Shown here: one piece after another, positions 1 through 11,598 of the stretch
Numbering within the stretch: the first letter of the stretch is position 1
How the letters are laid out: every line of letters starts with the position of its first letter
Source of the DNA: Paulinella micropora
Taxonomy: Eukaryota > Cercozoa > Imbricatea > Euglyphida > Paulinellidae
NCBI GenBank assembly: GCA_019918135.1
Contig: WBZZ01004075.1
Coordinates: 1 to 64,000 of the forward strand
Length of the DNA stretch: 64,000 nt
Direction: 5' to 3'
Program-made: the position numbers and the translations under genes
The notes under the pieces: generated by a model
Database searches by the model: none
What the model saw: the letters and a program-made list of their open reading frames with translations, nothing else
Told to the model about the DNA's origin: nothing

Positions 1-1
1 T

Positions 2-1436
2 TACGACAAGTTGGAAGTAGTACTCTTCGACGTTCCTGATAACGCGGAAGCAATAGAGCTACGGGGCCAGGCCGCTGTACCTCTTATCTGGAATACACGC
101 ACGGATAAATTGAAGAGCCTGACGCTCACTGACTGCGGCAAGGTAAGTGTGCGTCTGCCTAGCTTCAACAAGCTCCAAAACCTGCGGCTCGTTGGTACCG
201 TCGGCGTCATCTCGCTGGCCAAAGATTGCAAACTCTCGAAACTCACCTTTACGCAGCCTCGCTCTACGGTCGACGCCACAACGCTTCTTAATGGCACGAA
301 TGGCTTTTTGGAGGGGCTCCAGGAGTTAGAACTTATCTTACCCCTGACCGGCAGCGAAAATGACCCTGAAGTAGCTAGTTTCATCCCCTGTCGCGGGTTC
401 GTGAATGTGGCCTTGCAAGTGCTAAAGCTGCGTGCGTGCTTTACTTCCAACCTGAGACTTGGCATGGACAACGCTCGGCAAGAGCTGGTAAAGAACCTGC
501 ACAGCAACAACGTGTCTAACGTAGTAACGGAATATCTTAAGCCCCGGCTGCCGAGGCTCGCCATAGAAACACTGAGCTTTCTGCTGGGGCAGAAGTCTTA
601 CGCTATCTATGACGTAGAATTCGAAGGTTTCTCGCTTAGCCCGGCTGTGCTCCCGTGGCTGCAAACGCACTTGCGTCGATTGTGGTATCTGCGGCTATTA
701 GATTGCGAGATGCCAGAGCAGCAAGATGATGAATGGGTACAAGACCTGAGGAGGCTTCTGCCACAACTGACGGAGCTGTCTTTGCGAGGCTGTCGCTTCT
801 TTGCCGATCGGGAGTTAGAGAAACTCTGCCACTGAAACCAAGCTCAAGCTGCTAAAGCTGGATCTGCGCCACACGGAAGTTTGTGTCGCCGAGGGAATAG
901 GGGCATTACAACGACTACAAGAACTGCAAGTACCCTGGCTGCCGGTCTTTACCGCAAAGATGCAAGGGCTTCGTTACCTGCGGGTGGAATACCAGTGTAG
1001 GGCTAAGGCTCTGAAGGAGGCACTGACTTTTTGTCCAGGGCTGCGGAGCCTGCACGTGCGGATCCGCAAGTGCGACACTGGGGACGAAGACGACGTCCGA
1101 GCCATATTCAAGCATAAGGATTTTACCAGGCTGCGCGTGTACGATAAGCTCAACGGAGGCCTCAGTGGAAACCTGGCTCGTGTACTGTACGACGAAGCCA
1201 AGGGCTACACCAACTCGTGGGGCACCAAGTTGACGCTCGACCTGCGCGGCACGCCGTGGTCGAAGCTACATACTCTCGGGATCTTGGCTAACACGAAACT
1301 GACCTGCCTGTTCGACCTGCCTACCAAGCCTGCACCAAACAAGAAGAGGGCTCGGGCTAACACGAAACTGACCTGCCCGCTCGACCTGCCTACGAAGCCC
1401 GCGCCAGACAAGAGAGCCAAGCTAAGCGACACCTGA
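2..1436 (+). CDS. Leucine-rich-repeat protein, 5'-truncated, one frame break
   Basis: The reading frame is open from the window edge to a stop at 833-835. LRR-like coding then continues in another frame from about 834 (KLKLLKLDLRHTEV) to a stop at 1434-1436, so I read one gene with a frame break near 825-835. Irregular LRR motifs (LKSLTLTDCGKV, LQNLRLVG, LTELSLRGCRFF, LRYLRVEY) run through both parts. The C-terminus holds two near-identical copies of a segment beginning ANTKLTC and ending in a Lys/Arg-rich stretch, which may be a nuclear signal. LRRs of this type normally bind proteins, and those elsewhere in this window sit behind F-box-like regions, but any N-terminal domain lies outside the window. 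The break could be a sequencing indel or real damage. Confidence 0.7.
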
Positions 1437-1806
1437 ATAGCGCGGCTTTCACCAGGAATTGTAGTAATTTCCTAGAGGAAGCCAATCTCGAGAGGAGGCT
1501 TTAGCCGCCTCGACCAGGCCCTTAAAAGATTCACCCTAGTGCACTGTTATCGGACCGGAAAGAAAAATAGGACTGCCACGAGCAAGAGCAACGCCGGCCG
1601 TTCCCGGTTCCCTCTCTCTAGGCGTAGGGGGGAAGAGGGCCCCCTCCCTCTCTTTTCCCCGGTTGGGCCGGCCCGTTGGGCCGGGATTTGGCTCCCCCGC
1701 CGCACGTTGTGAGTGGCTGCTGTTTTCTGGCTGCCGTCCGTCGTGTTTAGCTACCGCCGGCTTAGTAAAAAACACACCACGCTCTCCAGTGCCGCGAGCA
1801 CTTGTT
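1437..1806. other. Intergenic region between convergent genes
   Basis: About 370 bp between two convergent genes. It holds G-rich and C-rich runs near 1627-1690 and no coding sequence I can support. Confidence 0.5.
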
Positions 1807-1812
1807 TTTATT
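1807..1812 (-). terminator. Polyadenylation signal overlapping the helicase stop codon
   Basis: On the minus strand the sequence reads TGAATAAAA: the last base of the TGA stop (1814-1812) is the first base of AATAAA. The same arrangement recurs at 40896-40901. Confidence 0.6.
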
Positions 1813-4800
1813 CAGACCACACTAGGCTCGGCGCTACCGACGACGGGGGCTGTCGTGCTAGGCAAGTCCTGCTCGGTGAGGACCGGGCCCAAGCAGCGCA
1901 GCAGGTCCTGGAACGAACGTACTGTCTCGTAGTTGCGGTGGATCAGCTCCAGCACCCCGCTGACGACCGTGACCTCTTGCACCGTCTGCCGCCGCTGGCC
2001 GAGGCGGTTCACCCGCGCCAGCTGTTGGCTGCGGGTGGCCTGGTTGCTGAGGTACACGCTGCTGACGGTGGCCCCGCAGCGTGTCAGGGTAAAGCCCTCG
2101 GCGAAGCGCAGGTAACCTACCACCACGTCATAGTCCGGGCACGCGCCCTTCGCCACCAGGCTGTCGGTGAACGTGAGGGGCGCCTGGGCCGACAGCGTGC
2201 ACACCAGCATGCCGGCCGCCATCAGCAGCGGCACGAGCTCGGCCTGGTGCGCCCGGTCGCGCGCCAGCAGGTACACCGGACACCTGGGCTCCGCTCGCAC
2301 CAGGGCCAGCGTCTCGCGGACGAGCACCGGGGTCACGGCCGCGTAGGCCCGCCGCAGCAGCTCCGGCAGCGGCACCCCTCGCTCGGCCGGCTGTTCCTCC
2401 GGCGGCGTCGCCAGCACGACCCGCTCCACCACGTGGACGCCGGTCTCGAAGCGGTTGTTCACGCAGCACGCAAAGGCCAGCAGCAGGTTGCGCGGGCCGA
2501 CCGGGAACGGACACACGAGCTGCAGCCACTTGAGCAGGCCAAACAGCGACTTGTTCAGGACCGGGGTGCCGCTGAGCAGGAGCAGGTAGCGCGCGCGCGC
2601 GGCGACGGCCAGCGCGGAGCACGTCCGCTGCGTCGACACCGCCGAGGCGCGGTGGAACTCGTCACAGATGAACACGCTCTCGTGCGCCACTTGCAGCAGG
2701 GCGGGCCAGTGTTCCCGCAGCCGGTCGCACCAGGGCTACGTAGCCGGGCAGGGGTGCATCGTGGCAGCGCACCGCGGCCGGCAGCCCGCGCCTCGTCTTA
2801 TCGTACAGCTGCACCCGGCTCGTAAACCGCTTGATCTCCCGGTACACCCCGTCAAGCGCGCTGATGGGCAGGGACCACAGGACGTAGCGCGGCGGCTCCG
2901 CGGCCCACGCCAGCAGGCTCTGCACCAAGTACAGCGCGATGCGCGACTTGCCGCTGCCGGCGTCCATCTTGAGCAAGTTGCGCTCGGGCCGCTCGAGCAG
3001 GGCCGCCAGCGCCTCGGCCTGGTGCTTGAAGGCGGGCTGCGGCTGCTCCTCGCCGAAGCAGGCCCACTCCAGCAGGCTCTGCACCAAGTACAGCGCGATG
3101 CGCGACTTGCCGCTGCCGGCCGTCCAGCGCTCGGGCCAGGCAGTCCGCCAGGCGCTGGCGCACCCAGCGCAGCAGCAGCGCATCGACGACCTCCAGCTTC
3201 TGCACGCACGCACTCAGCAGCCAGAGCAGGCAGCGCAGCAGGCCGCCCGTCTCCAGCAGCAGGCGCGCGGCCGCCGCCGAGTGCGGCGTCAGCAGGTTCC
3301 CGTCGGCGCAGCTGCCGTCCCGCAGGACCCGGGGCAGCCTGAGCTCGGTGCCCTGGAGCCACACCAGGGCCTCCTGCAGCACGGGCGGGCTGCTCTCGGC
3401 CCAGAGCTCCTCCAGCCGGGCCGCCGTGCCGGGCCCGAGCGGCAGGCGCAGCCGGGCCTCGCGCACGGCGGACCACGCCCGCTCGCCCTCCAACAGGAAC
3501 TCGAGCTCGCCCAGCCACGCAGCCGGCCCGCCCGTGACCGAGACCCGGCGCACGTCCGCCAGCCCGTGCGCGGCCGAGGGGGAGCGCAGGGCCCGGGCCT
3601 GGCCCGGGGCCACGGCGACGCCGGCCTGCAGCTTGGCCCAGAACCCAGCGCGGGCTGCCCGCTCCTCGGCCTCGGTCGGGTGCGGCGGGCTGCGCGCGCC
3701 GCGGCCCGCCGGCACGGGGACGACGAGGGGCAGCCCGTACGGGTCGCGGGGGTTGAGGAACACGGCCAGGCGGTGGTCCGGCACGTCCTCGAACTCGTGC
3801 TGGCCCACGAGGGCGCTGAGCCACGCGTCCGGCAGCCGCAGGCTGGCCCAGCCCTCCCCCGCGGCGCGGCGCGTGCGCTGGTGCCGGGCCTGGCCCGTCA
3901 GTGAGGCGAGCACAAAGATCTGCGCGTCGCGCACGGCGCGGACAAAGGGGCGGGCGGGGTCCAGCGCGCGGCCCGGCACACGGCCGTTGGTGCCCGTGAC
4001 GCGCACAAACAGGCGCTCCAGCGCGTGCGCCAGCGGCCGGGCCCGGTCCTCGCCGGACACTGGCAGCCACTCACCGCCGCCGGCCTTGGCCGGCAGCAGC
4101 AGCGGCAGGGTGCTGCAGCAGTGGTGGTCCAGGCAATGCCAGGGCGGCATGGGCCACGCGCTGGCGGGCAGGCAGCGCTCGCGCGTGCGGGGCGGCGGCG
4201 CGGACGCCAGGCTGCGCAGGAGTTGGAGGTCGAACGGCAGGGCCCCCAGCTGGTCCAGCAGGCGCGACGCCCGCCGCCAGCCGGGCTCGGCGGCCGGGTC
4301 GTCTGGTGGCGGGAGCGGGGGGAGGCGGCCCCCGGCGTAGTACACCCAGGTGCGGTCGGCGCGCAGCCCCTGGACGGCGAAGCCGGCCCAGCGCCGCAGC
4401 AGCGCCACCGACGGCTTCCACTCCGGCACCTCGGTGCACAGCAGCGCGTACGCGAGCAGCTCCTGCACCACCTCCAGCGGGGTGCTGGCGTCCTCGCAGA
4501 GCGTGATGGCCAGGCGCTTGCACAGGGACGTGGGCCCACGGACAAACGCCTGCAGGTGGGGCACGAGGGAGCCGGGGGAGCGGCCGAGCGCGAGCACGGT
4601 GCCGCGGAGCAACGCGGCGTCGGTCGGGTGCGCCGAGCCGTACCTGATCAGCTTCTGCAGCAGTGACTTGAGGTAGGCGGGGGACAGGTCCTGGAGCGGC
4701 ACGCCCTCGGGCGCGGCGCGGAAGCGTCGGCTGTACAGGCGCCAGCCGCGGCGGAAAGCGCGGCCGTCGGCGTCGGTGGCGGGCGCTGGGCGGGCCAGGG

Positions 4801-5542
4801 CACTGCGGTAGTCGTGCTCGGCGCCCAGGACCGCCAGTTCGGGCTCGGCCGCGGCCGTGGGCGCGAAGTCGAGGGCCACGGCGGCCCCGAAACCCCGCAG
4901 CTCGTAGTACTCCTGGCCCACGCCCAGGGGCACGATGCCTTGGGCCCGCACCTGCGCGGGCGTGAGCGTCGGCCGCGGCGGCAGCTGCTGCCAGCGCGAG
5001 GGGAAGAGGGCGAGGGTCTTGTGGCGGGCGTGTTCGCTGCTGCCGGGCTTGGCGCTGAAGCGGCCGTTGAATTCGGCCGGCGTCAGGCGCTGGCCCAGCA
5101 GGCGCGCCCCGGGCTGGTCGACGCGCGTGTGCAGGTCGTTGGTGGCGGCGCCGAGGTCCAGGAGCTCGACGTGGTGGCCCTGCCCCACGAAGGCCGTGTG
5201 GGCTTCCTGCGCCGACTGCCACCAGCCGACGACTTGGTCCACGGACGGCAGAGCGCGGCGGAGCGCCGGCACGCCGTGGCTGAGCACACGGGCGGCCAGG
5301 GCGCGGAGTTCGTCGGGCCCCAGGCCGCGCAGGGCGTGGCTGTCGGGGCCCTGCGGGGCTGGCGTCGCGGGCGGGCCGAAGTGGACGCGCAGCTTGGCGC
5401 CCTTGACGCAGTCGTGGCTGCCGAGGAGGTCGGCGGACCAGCCACCGCCGCCACGGCCGGGTTCGGGCCAGATGCCCGTCACGTCACAGTACAGCGGGCG
5501 CAGGGCGGGGTCGTTGACCCAAGCTTCGTCGTAACCGGTCAT
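1812..5542 (-). CDS. SNF2-like superfamily 2 helicase with a large unknown N-terminal region, two frame breaks
   Basis: The first roughly 800 residues (from ATG at 5542) match no family I recognise. The C-terminal part is a superfamily 2 ATPase: Walker A MDAGSGKSRIAL (about 2937-2972), a DEAH-like box DEFHRAS, motif III LLLSGTPVLN, and a motif VI-like ARVNRLGQRR that resembles the HRxGQ motif of SNF2 proteins. It probably drives ATP-dependent DNA translocation. Two breaks split the frame. Near 3069-3120 a 52-bp copy of the P-loop segment (original at 2910-2961) is inserted; 52 is 1 modulo 3, and leaving it out joins the two frames. A second, 1-nt type break lies near 2733, just before the DEFH box. 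The stop overlaps an AATAAA signal. As written the product is broken; a functional gene would require the breaks to be artefacts. Confidence 0.7.
2910..2961. repeat. 52-bp direct repeat, original copy (P-loop codons)
   Basis: This segment encodes the Walker A lysine loop of the helicase and is identical to 3069-3120, 159 bp away. Confidence 0.85.
3069..3120. repeat. 52-bp direct repeat, inserted copy that breaks the helicase frame
   Basis: Identical to 2910-2961. Excluding this copy joins the upstream ...LARALD frame to EWACFGEEQ in the downstream frame, so it is the likely cause of the first helicase break. It could be a real duplication or an assembly artefact. Confidence 0.8.
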
Positions 5543-5985
5543 CAGCTAGGCCAGACCACTCCTGTGCCCCGACTAGTTTTGGGGGCCCCTGTCACCTACC
5601 TCTCCGCGGCGTCTGGTCCCCGGGCGTGGCCGGGGGTGGGGGTGCAGCGGGGGGGGGGGGGGGCGGGGGCGCAGGGCACGCGGCGCAGGCGGGGCACGGC
5701 CCCCCCCCCCCAAACCTCCCCTCTCCCCGGCGCCTGGCCTCCGGGCGTGGCAGGGGGGGGGCAGACGGCGCGGGCGAGTGGAGGGGGGGGGGGGGTAGTC
5801 CCTCCCCTCCCCCGGCAGAGCGGACGAAGAAGAGGGACGGGGAGTAGGAACAAAGGGAAGGAACAAGGAGAGGAAAGGAAGGGAAGGAAGAGGCCGGGGG
5901 GGGGGGGGGATCGCGCTCGGGAGCGAGACAGATATTTGCCTCCCTTAAGTAAAAGGCCCCCTCCCCCGCGGAATTGTCCATTGCC
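5543..5985. other. G/C-homopolymer intergenic region between divergent genes
   Basis: Divergent spacer with several G runs of 8-13 and a C10 run between 5650 and 5910, then a short purine-rich, AT-richer stretch before the ATG at 5986. Promoters for both flanking genes should lie here, but I see no clear TATA-type motif. The G runs could form quadruplexes. Confidence 0.5.
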
Positions 5986-8618
5986 ATGGACCCATCGCGT
6001 GGCCAAGAACCATTGTCGTCCAAGCGGGCCAGAGTGCAGACTGAGTGCGAGCGCGTCGTGGAGCTGACCGGCCTGCTACGGAGGTTATGCCAGGGGCACC
6101 TAAGGGAGGCCAGCATACAACCCTGGCTGGAGGAATGGGCTCCTTTACAAATAGAGGAGCATAAAACGGAGGAAGGTGATGCCGGCCTAGCCGCCAGGCT
6201 TCTTAAGCTCCGGGAGACCAGCGCGTCCTTGAGCATGATGAGTCCCTGGCCTAGCAGCATTCACTGCCTGGTGATGGCCCGGCAAGACCTAGCCAAATTA
6301 TATGACCTAGAGCCAGGCCGGCCTGATCGCCTTGCGCTGTCAGTCGGGGTCGAGCAGGGCTTGTGTCTGCAGCAACTGAGTTCCGGCAACAAGGAGGCGG
6401 AGGCTCCGCTGGTCTCGGACCTGGTCAACAGGTTACGACTACAAGACCACCTGCGCAAAATGGGGCTGGCGCCTGAGGTCTACGGCTGTCTTAAGATCAC
6501 GGAAGGGTCCCCGGAGCTTCCCCCTGATGGGCGAGCTTTGGCCAGCGCCCAGCACCACTGGATCGCGATGGCCTTCACCCCTGGCCTCGAGCTCCAGCAG
6601 GAGACCAATCTACTGACCTACGCCCAGACAGGACCGGGCGGGCAGCGCAGCATCGAACCGTTTAGGACGTTTGTCACGAAGTTGCTGGTCGGACTGGCGG
6701 AGATGGGTACTATGCTCGCTAGCTGGGCACCAGCGGACACGTTGTACAGCAGAAGCCGCCTGTCGTTCGTGCTGGGCAACGTGAGGCCTACGTATTTCAG
6801 GGGGGCCGGGCAGGGGTCGACAGGGCTAGAGCGAACTCGTACGCTCTATCTCGCTAACTTGCTGAGCCTCGTGGCGAGCAGCCTTGGGTTACTGCCGCAC
6901 ACGTACTCTGAACTTCTGTGGACTCAGCTGACCCACTTGGGGCAACTTCCGGTAGAGGAGGACCCCCCAGTGGGCGACCCCCCAGTGGGTGATACTCTAA
7001 AGCGGAGGTTGCGGGTGGTGGCTGAGTGGTGGTCGCAAGAGCTGGCGAGCACTAGGGCACCGAAGGACTGTTGCTGCTTGCTCCAGGCGGCCGGCGAGCT
7101 AAGCCGGGCCACGGCGCCCTGGCAGCCCGACTGGTTCCAGACGGCGGCGCCCCAGCAGCCTCCTCGCTGGTTCCGGATCGACGAGTCTGCTTACCGTCCT
7201 TTACAAGAGAAGGCCTTTGTCAGGACGCGCTGCGAGGCCACTGGCGCTGGTGTTGTTTGGAGGCTAAGCTTTCGCAGGCCAGACGAAATCAGCCAGCTTC
7301 TTGGTGCACCAACGCTGCTCGGTGGGGCTGTGAACAGGAACAGGTTGGACGCTGAGGTGCAAGCCTTTCTGCATGCGCTGGTGTCGGTCGGGACGTACTG
7401 GGCTGCCGCTGGGAAGGAGCTGCAGGAGGTTGAGACGAAGCTAGCGAACCTGCAAGCAGACCGGCAGAGTCTGCTGGCTCGTGGCGTCAGGACCGACGTG
7501 GAATCGCCACTAAAAGTCGCGTCGGACATCTACAAGGAACTAAAAAGTAGTCAACAAGCTGGAAAAGGAAGCCAATGCATGAGTGAAGCAGACATAATCA
7601 ACAAGCGGAAGCTTTTGCTGAAGGCTTCTAAGGAGAAGGTAGAGAAAGACTCGGCTACATGGTGGCGGCTGGTACTTACTGCAGCAGAAGATACGGCTAG
7701 TAAGTCTGCCTTGGAAGAGAAGAAAGCAGCGTGGGACAAGGAGGTGGGCACTCTGTACGAGTTAGTGCTTGAGTTGGGGACGAAAAGACTAGATTGGGAA
7801 GGAATAAACTCTGCCAAGAGTCGGGAAGGCGCTTTACAAAATGGCAAGAAGGGCTGAAAGAATGGATAAACAAAGGAGTAGCGGGACTGCATGCCCCAGA
7901 GCTCAACCTAACACGGATTACGCACGAAATGGAAGAACTGGGGGAGAAGAAAAGAAGCACCGAAGAAATCCTCGGGGAGTATACAATAAGCTCACGACAA
8001 CAGCGACCGCCAGTCCGGCTGCGACCACAGCGGCTACAGGAAGCAGCGACAACAGAACCACCACAGACACCACGGGGGCCAAGACCGCGACCACTGCCAG
8101 GGACGGCGAAGGTGCCAGCCGCGCCAGGACTGCAGACTACCGAGGCGGTAGCACAGCGTCTGCAGCAAGAATCGCAAGCTGCAGAGGCACGAATACAGCA
8201 ACTGGAGCGGCTGCTGCGAGCTCGGGATGCAAGGACAGCGCAATTGCAGCAACAGCTGCAAGCGGAAAAGATGCGCACACAGCAGCTAGAGACGCAGCGG
8301 CCAGCTCCGCAGGCGGTGACACCAGAGCCGCTAAAGGGGGGTCTGGACGTTCTGGCCCGAGCTGCCGGACTGGACGCGGGCCAACAAGTCAGGGTTCGGT
8401 CGTCGAACAGGGGGGCAGCGCAGACGAACCCAAGGTCAGGGTTGGGACGTCGAACAGACAGGGATCCGACCGCCCGGCCCAGGGTAGAAGATGTCAGGGT
8501 TTGGCTGCCGAACAGCCGGGGGTCAGGAACCGGCCGGCCGGGGCCAGGGGTCAACGCGCTTCTACAACTCAGCCAGGGGAACAGAAAACACAAGGGCAAG
8601 GACGGAAACAGTGAGTGA
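5986..8618 (+). CDS. Uncharacterised protein with coiled-coil/Gln-rich C-terminal region, one frame break
   Basis: The best start is ATG 5986 (MDPSRGQEPL, with a basic SSKRAR patch after it). The first frame runs to a TGA at 7855-7857. Between about 7794 and 7857 coding passes to another frame (KWQEGLKEWINKGVAGL...), which continues to 8618 with a charged helical segment, a Gln/Arg-rich coiled coil (RLQQESQAAEARIQQLERLL) and a basic low-complexity tail. Residues about 150-300 (HLRKMGLAPEVYGCL, HHWIAMAFTPGLEL) loosely recall the N-lobe and hinge of kinase-like folds, but no HRD or DFG motif follows, so I assign no activity. It could be two overlapping genes, a programmed frameshift or an indel. 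Confidence 0.6.
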
Positions 8619-8739
8619 AGGAGGGGAGGGAGGGGGGGAGGGGGGCACAGTGCGAGCGAAACAAAGGGAAGGAAGGGGGCCTCTCTCGTGCGCGGCCCCT
8701 CGTTACTCCCCCTTACTGTGATTAGTTAAAACCACCTAG

Positions 8740-11210
8740 ATGATGGCTACTGGCCAGCCCGGCCGACGACACACACCTGAGTTTCCGGCCGGGGCTTGGC
8801 GCCACGTCCGGGACTGCTTGGGCTGGGCCCCGGGCGTGGCTGCCCTCAGCCCCGAGTTCCGCCTGCTGCTGGGCAAGGCCGAGTCCTGGGCTCACTTCCG
8901 CTGCGCCGAACTCGACTTGGCCCACCGTGCACAGGCCAGCTCTTTCCGGGCCTGGCCCGGCCCCGTCTGGAGCCAAGCCCGGGCCCAGGTCACGACCCTG
9001 CGACTGAGCCTACCTGGGCTAGACAAAGTTTTCCGGGCCTCATGGTCGACAACTTGGTCCTCACTAGCGGGCCTAGCGGCGTGGACGACTCCGCGGTCCA
9101 TCTCTTGACCCAGGTCTGGCCCGGCCTCAGGCGCCTTAGCCTGCGCCGCTGTCTTCACGTGACCGACGCGGGGCTGGAGCACTTGGGCCGGCTGCGCGAC
9201 CTGCGGCAGCTCGACCTCGGTGGCTGCCCCCGGCTTCGGGGCGCCGGGCTCGCTGGCTTAGCCGAGCTGCCAGGCCTGCAACGGCTCGAGCTCGCTGACT
9301 GCGCGGAGCTCACGGACGCCGGGCTCGAGCGCTTGGGCAAGCTGGCCAAGCTGCAGACGCTCCTGCTGTGCCGCTGTCCCTGGCTCACGGACGCCGGGCT
9401 CAACAGCTTGACCGGCCGGGGTGCGAAGCTGAACAACAGCCTGCGAGTGCTGGACCTCTCCGGTTGCACCGCGCTCACGCGTGACGGGCTCCGGTGCTTG
9501 GCCAAGCTGTCGAAGCTGCAGACGCTCAGCCTCGCCGGCTTTACTGGGGCGCTAGGCCCCGAACTCGGGTCGGGGTGGGCCTCGTTCGATCAATTGCCTT
9601 TGTCCAAGCTAAAAAACAGCCTGCAGAGCCTCAACCTTTCCCGCTGCGCGGAGCTCACGGACGCAGGCCTCCAGCACCTGTCGTGGCTGAAGGAGCTACG
9701 GGCGCTCGACCTCTCCGAGTGCAAGCGGCTGACAGGCCAAGGGTTCGTGCACTTGAAAGACCTGACGAGCCTGCGGCGGCTCGACCTACAGGGCTGCACA
9801 GAACTCGTGAATGCCGGGGTCGATGTCGGGGTCGCGCACCTGGCCCAGCTAAGGGGACTACGGGAGCTGAACCTCAGCGGCTGCACAAATCTCACCAACG
9901 AGTGGCTTCCTTCGCACTTGGCACGGTTAAGGGAACTGCGGGTGCTCTGCCTCGGACTCTGCAAGCAGCTCACGGACGAGGGCCTTTGTTTCTTGGCAGG
10001 ATTGCGCTACTTGCAGCGGTTGGACCTCAGTGGCTGCGAGAGGTTCGAGGGGAAAGTGGAGCTAAAGTTGCTGCAAGATCTGCGAGTGCTGTCCCTGGCC
10101 GACTGTTCCAACCTTACCACACTGGCGGGCCTGCGGGAGCTGCACGGCCTGCAGAAGCTGGCACTCGACCGGTGTGCCGGGCTCACTACGCTGGCACCCC
10201 TGGCGCAACTGTCCGGCCTGCAGCAGCTGTCCGCGGCCGGCTGTTCCAAGCTCACCACTCTGGTAGGCTTGGAACAGCTGCCAGACCTCCGGCTGCTGTC
10301 CCTGGCTGACTGTTCCGGCCTCATTGAGGTGGACGGCCTGCGGGAGCTGTACGGCCTGCAGAAACTGGCACTCGACCGGTGTGCCGGGCTCACTACGCTG
10401 GAACCCCTGGCGCAGCTGTCCGGCCTGCAGCAGCTGTCCGCGGCCGGCTGTTCCAAGCTCACCACTCTGGCAGGCTTGGAACGGCTGCACAACCTGCAGC
10501 AGCTGAATCTGTCTGGCTGCTCCGGCCTCACTGAGCTAAAAGACCTGGAGGGGCTGCGCAGCCTACAGCAGCTGAGCCTGGCCGGCTGTGTGCAGCTGCG
10601 GGACGCCCAGCTTCGTCACTTAGCGGGACTACAGCGCTTGCGGCAGCTGAGCCTGGCTAACTGCTCTGGGCTCGAAGGCAAGGCCGGGCCCGGCACGGTC
10701 GCGGTTTGGGGACAGCTCACTCGTCTGGAAGAACTGAGCTTGGGTGGCTGCGTGGCACTCCGTCAGCTAGGCCTCTTAGCGGGGCTGTCTGCGTTACGAA
10801 AGCTGATCTTGGCCGGGTGCACCAAGCTCCTGGCTACCGAGCTACCTCACGTGGCCGGAATGCAGGCGCTGCGAGAGCTCCATCTTTCCGGCTGCGTTGG
10901 GCTGCAGGACAACACCAAGGACTCCGCGGCGCACTGGCTGGCGCTGACCAAACTGCAGCGACTGACGAAACTGTACCTGATCGGCTGCACGCAACTCACG
11001 GGCCAAGGGCTAACACCCTTGTCCGCGCTGCCTGCGTTGCAGGAGCTGTACCTGGGTCAGTGTACTGGTCTGACACTAGAAGGGGTAAAGGGATTGGCCA
11101 AGTTGCGCACGGTACGGCGACTGGGCATTCAAGGCTGCGAGCAGATAATCCCGGCCTGGCAGGAAGCTTTCCGACTGGCCAGAGCAGCGGAGGGGTTGGG
11201 CCCCCTTTAG
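8740..11210 (+). CDS. F-box-like/leucine-rich-repeat protein, one frame break
   Basis: The N-terminus starts at ATG 8740 or 8743 (MATGQPGRRHTPEFPAGAWR) and resembles a degenerate F-box. Its frame gives way to the main LRR frame near 9030, around GTTTTCCGGG. About 27 cysteine-containing LRRs follow, with the pattern LxxLxLxxCxxLTDxGL and 23-24 residues each, typical of F-box/LRR (AMN1-like) proteins. By family knowledge these act as substrate receptors of SCF ubiquitin ligases. Bases 10131-10337 and 10338-10544 are an in-frame tandem duplication of three repeats. The stop TAG lies at 11208-11210. Several paralogs lie elsewhere in the window (35.6, 39.4 and 46.3 kb). Confidence 0.8.
10131..10544 (+). 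repeat. 207-bp in-frame tandem duplication of three LRRs
   Basis: Two 207-bp units (69 codons, three 23-residue repeats) start with CTGCGGGAGCTG at 10131 and 10338. The first 140 bp or so of each are nearly identical and the rest has diverged. Confidence 0.75.
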
Positions 11211-11598
11211 CAGCACCTGCAATCAACTAGCCGGAGGCCTGGCTCTCTAAAAGACCATCAGTGCCCTGACCGAGCTGCCTGGCCGCGCAGCGAGCTCGGA
11301 CTACGGCCTGCCTTTCTAGGCTCGGCCCGCGGGGGGGGGGGAGGGGGGGGGGGGGCTGGCTCCCCCCCCCCCCCGGGTGGGGGTGAAGAAAAAAGGGCAC
11401 CAGCCCCCGCGGGCTACGCAGGGAGCGGCGTGCCACGCGCCGCCTGTCTGGGGTCGAGAGGGCCCCCCCCCCCTCCGCCCCAGCCCCGGCCGTGCCGGCG
11501 CGCGCACGTGCCCCGTGGGGGGGGGGGGGGGGCGCCCCCCGCAGGTGCGCGGGCGGCCGCCCAGGCCAGGCCAGCGGGCCCAGCCCCCTGCCAGAACG
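11211..11598. other. G/C-homopolymer intergenic region
   Basis: About 390 bp with runs of G and C up to 13 long at 11332-11375, 11461-11473 and 11517-11532. The G-run and C-run at 11332-11375 could pair as a hairpin. No credible coding sequence. Confidence 0.5.

Noticed and set aside
1536-1775. Short minus-strand frame in the first intergenic region
   Set aside because: Follows homopolymer composition; no start context or recognisable sequence.
5974-5985. TTG start at 5974 for the 6-8.6 kb gene
   Set aside because: ATG 5986 is the first standard start and suits a eukaryotic-type system.
6261-6458. Protein-kinase assignment for the 6-8.6 kb gene
   Set aside because: Only a faint N-lobe resemblance; no catalytic HRD or DFG motif.
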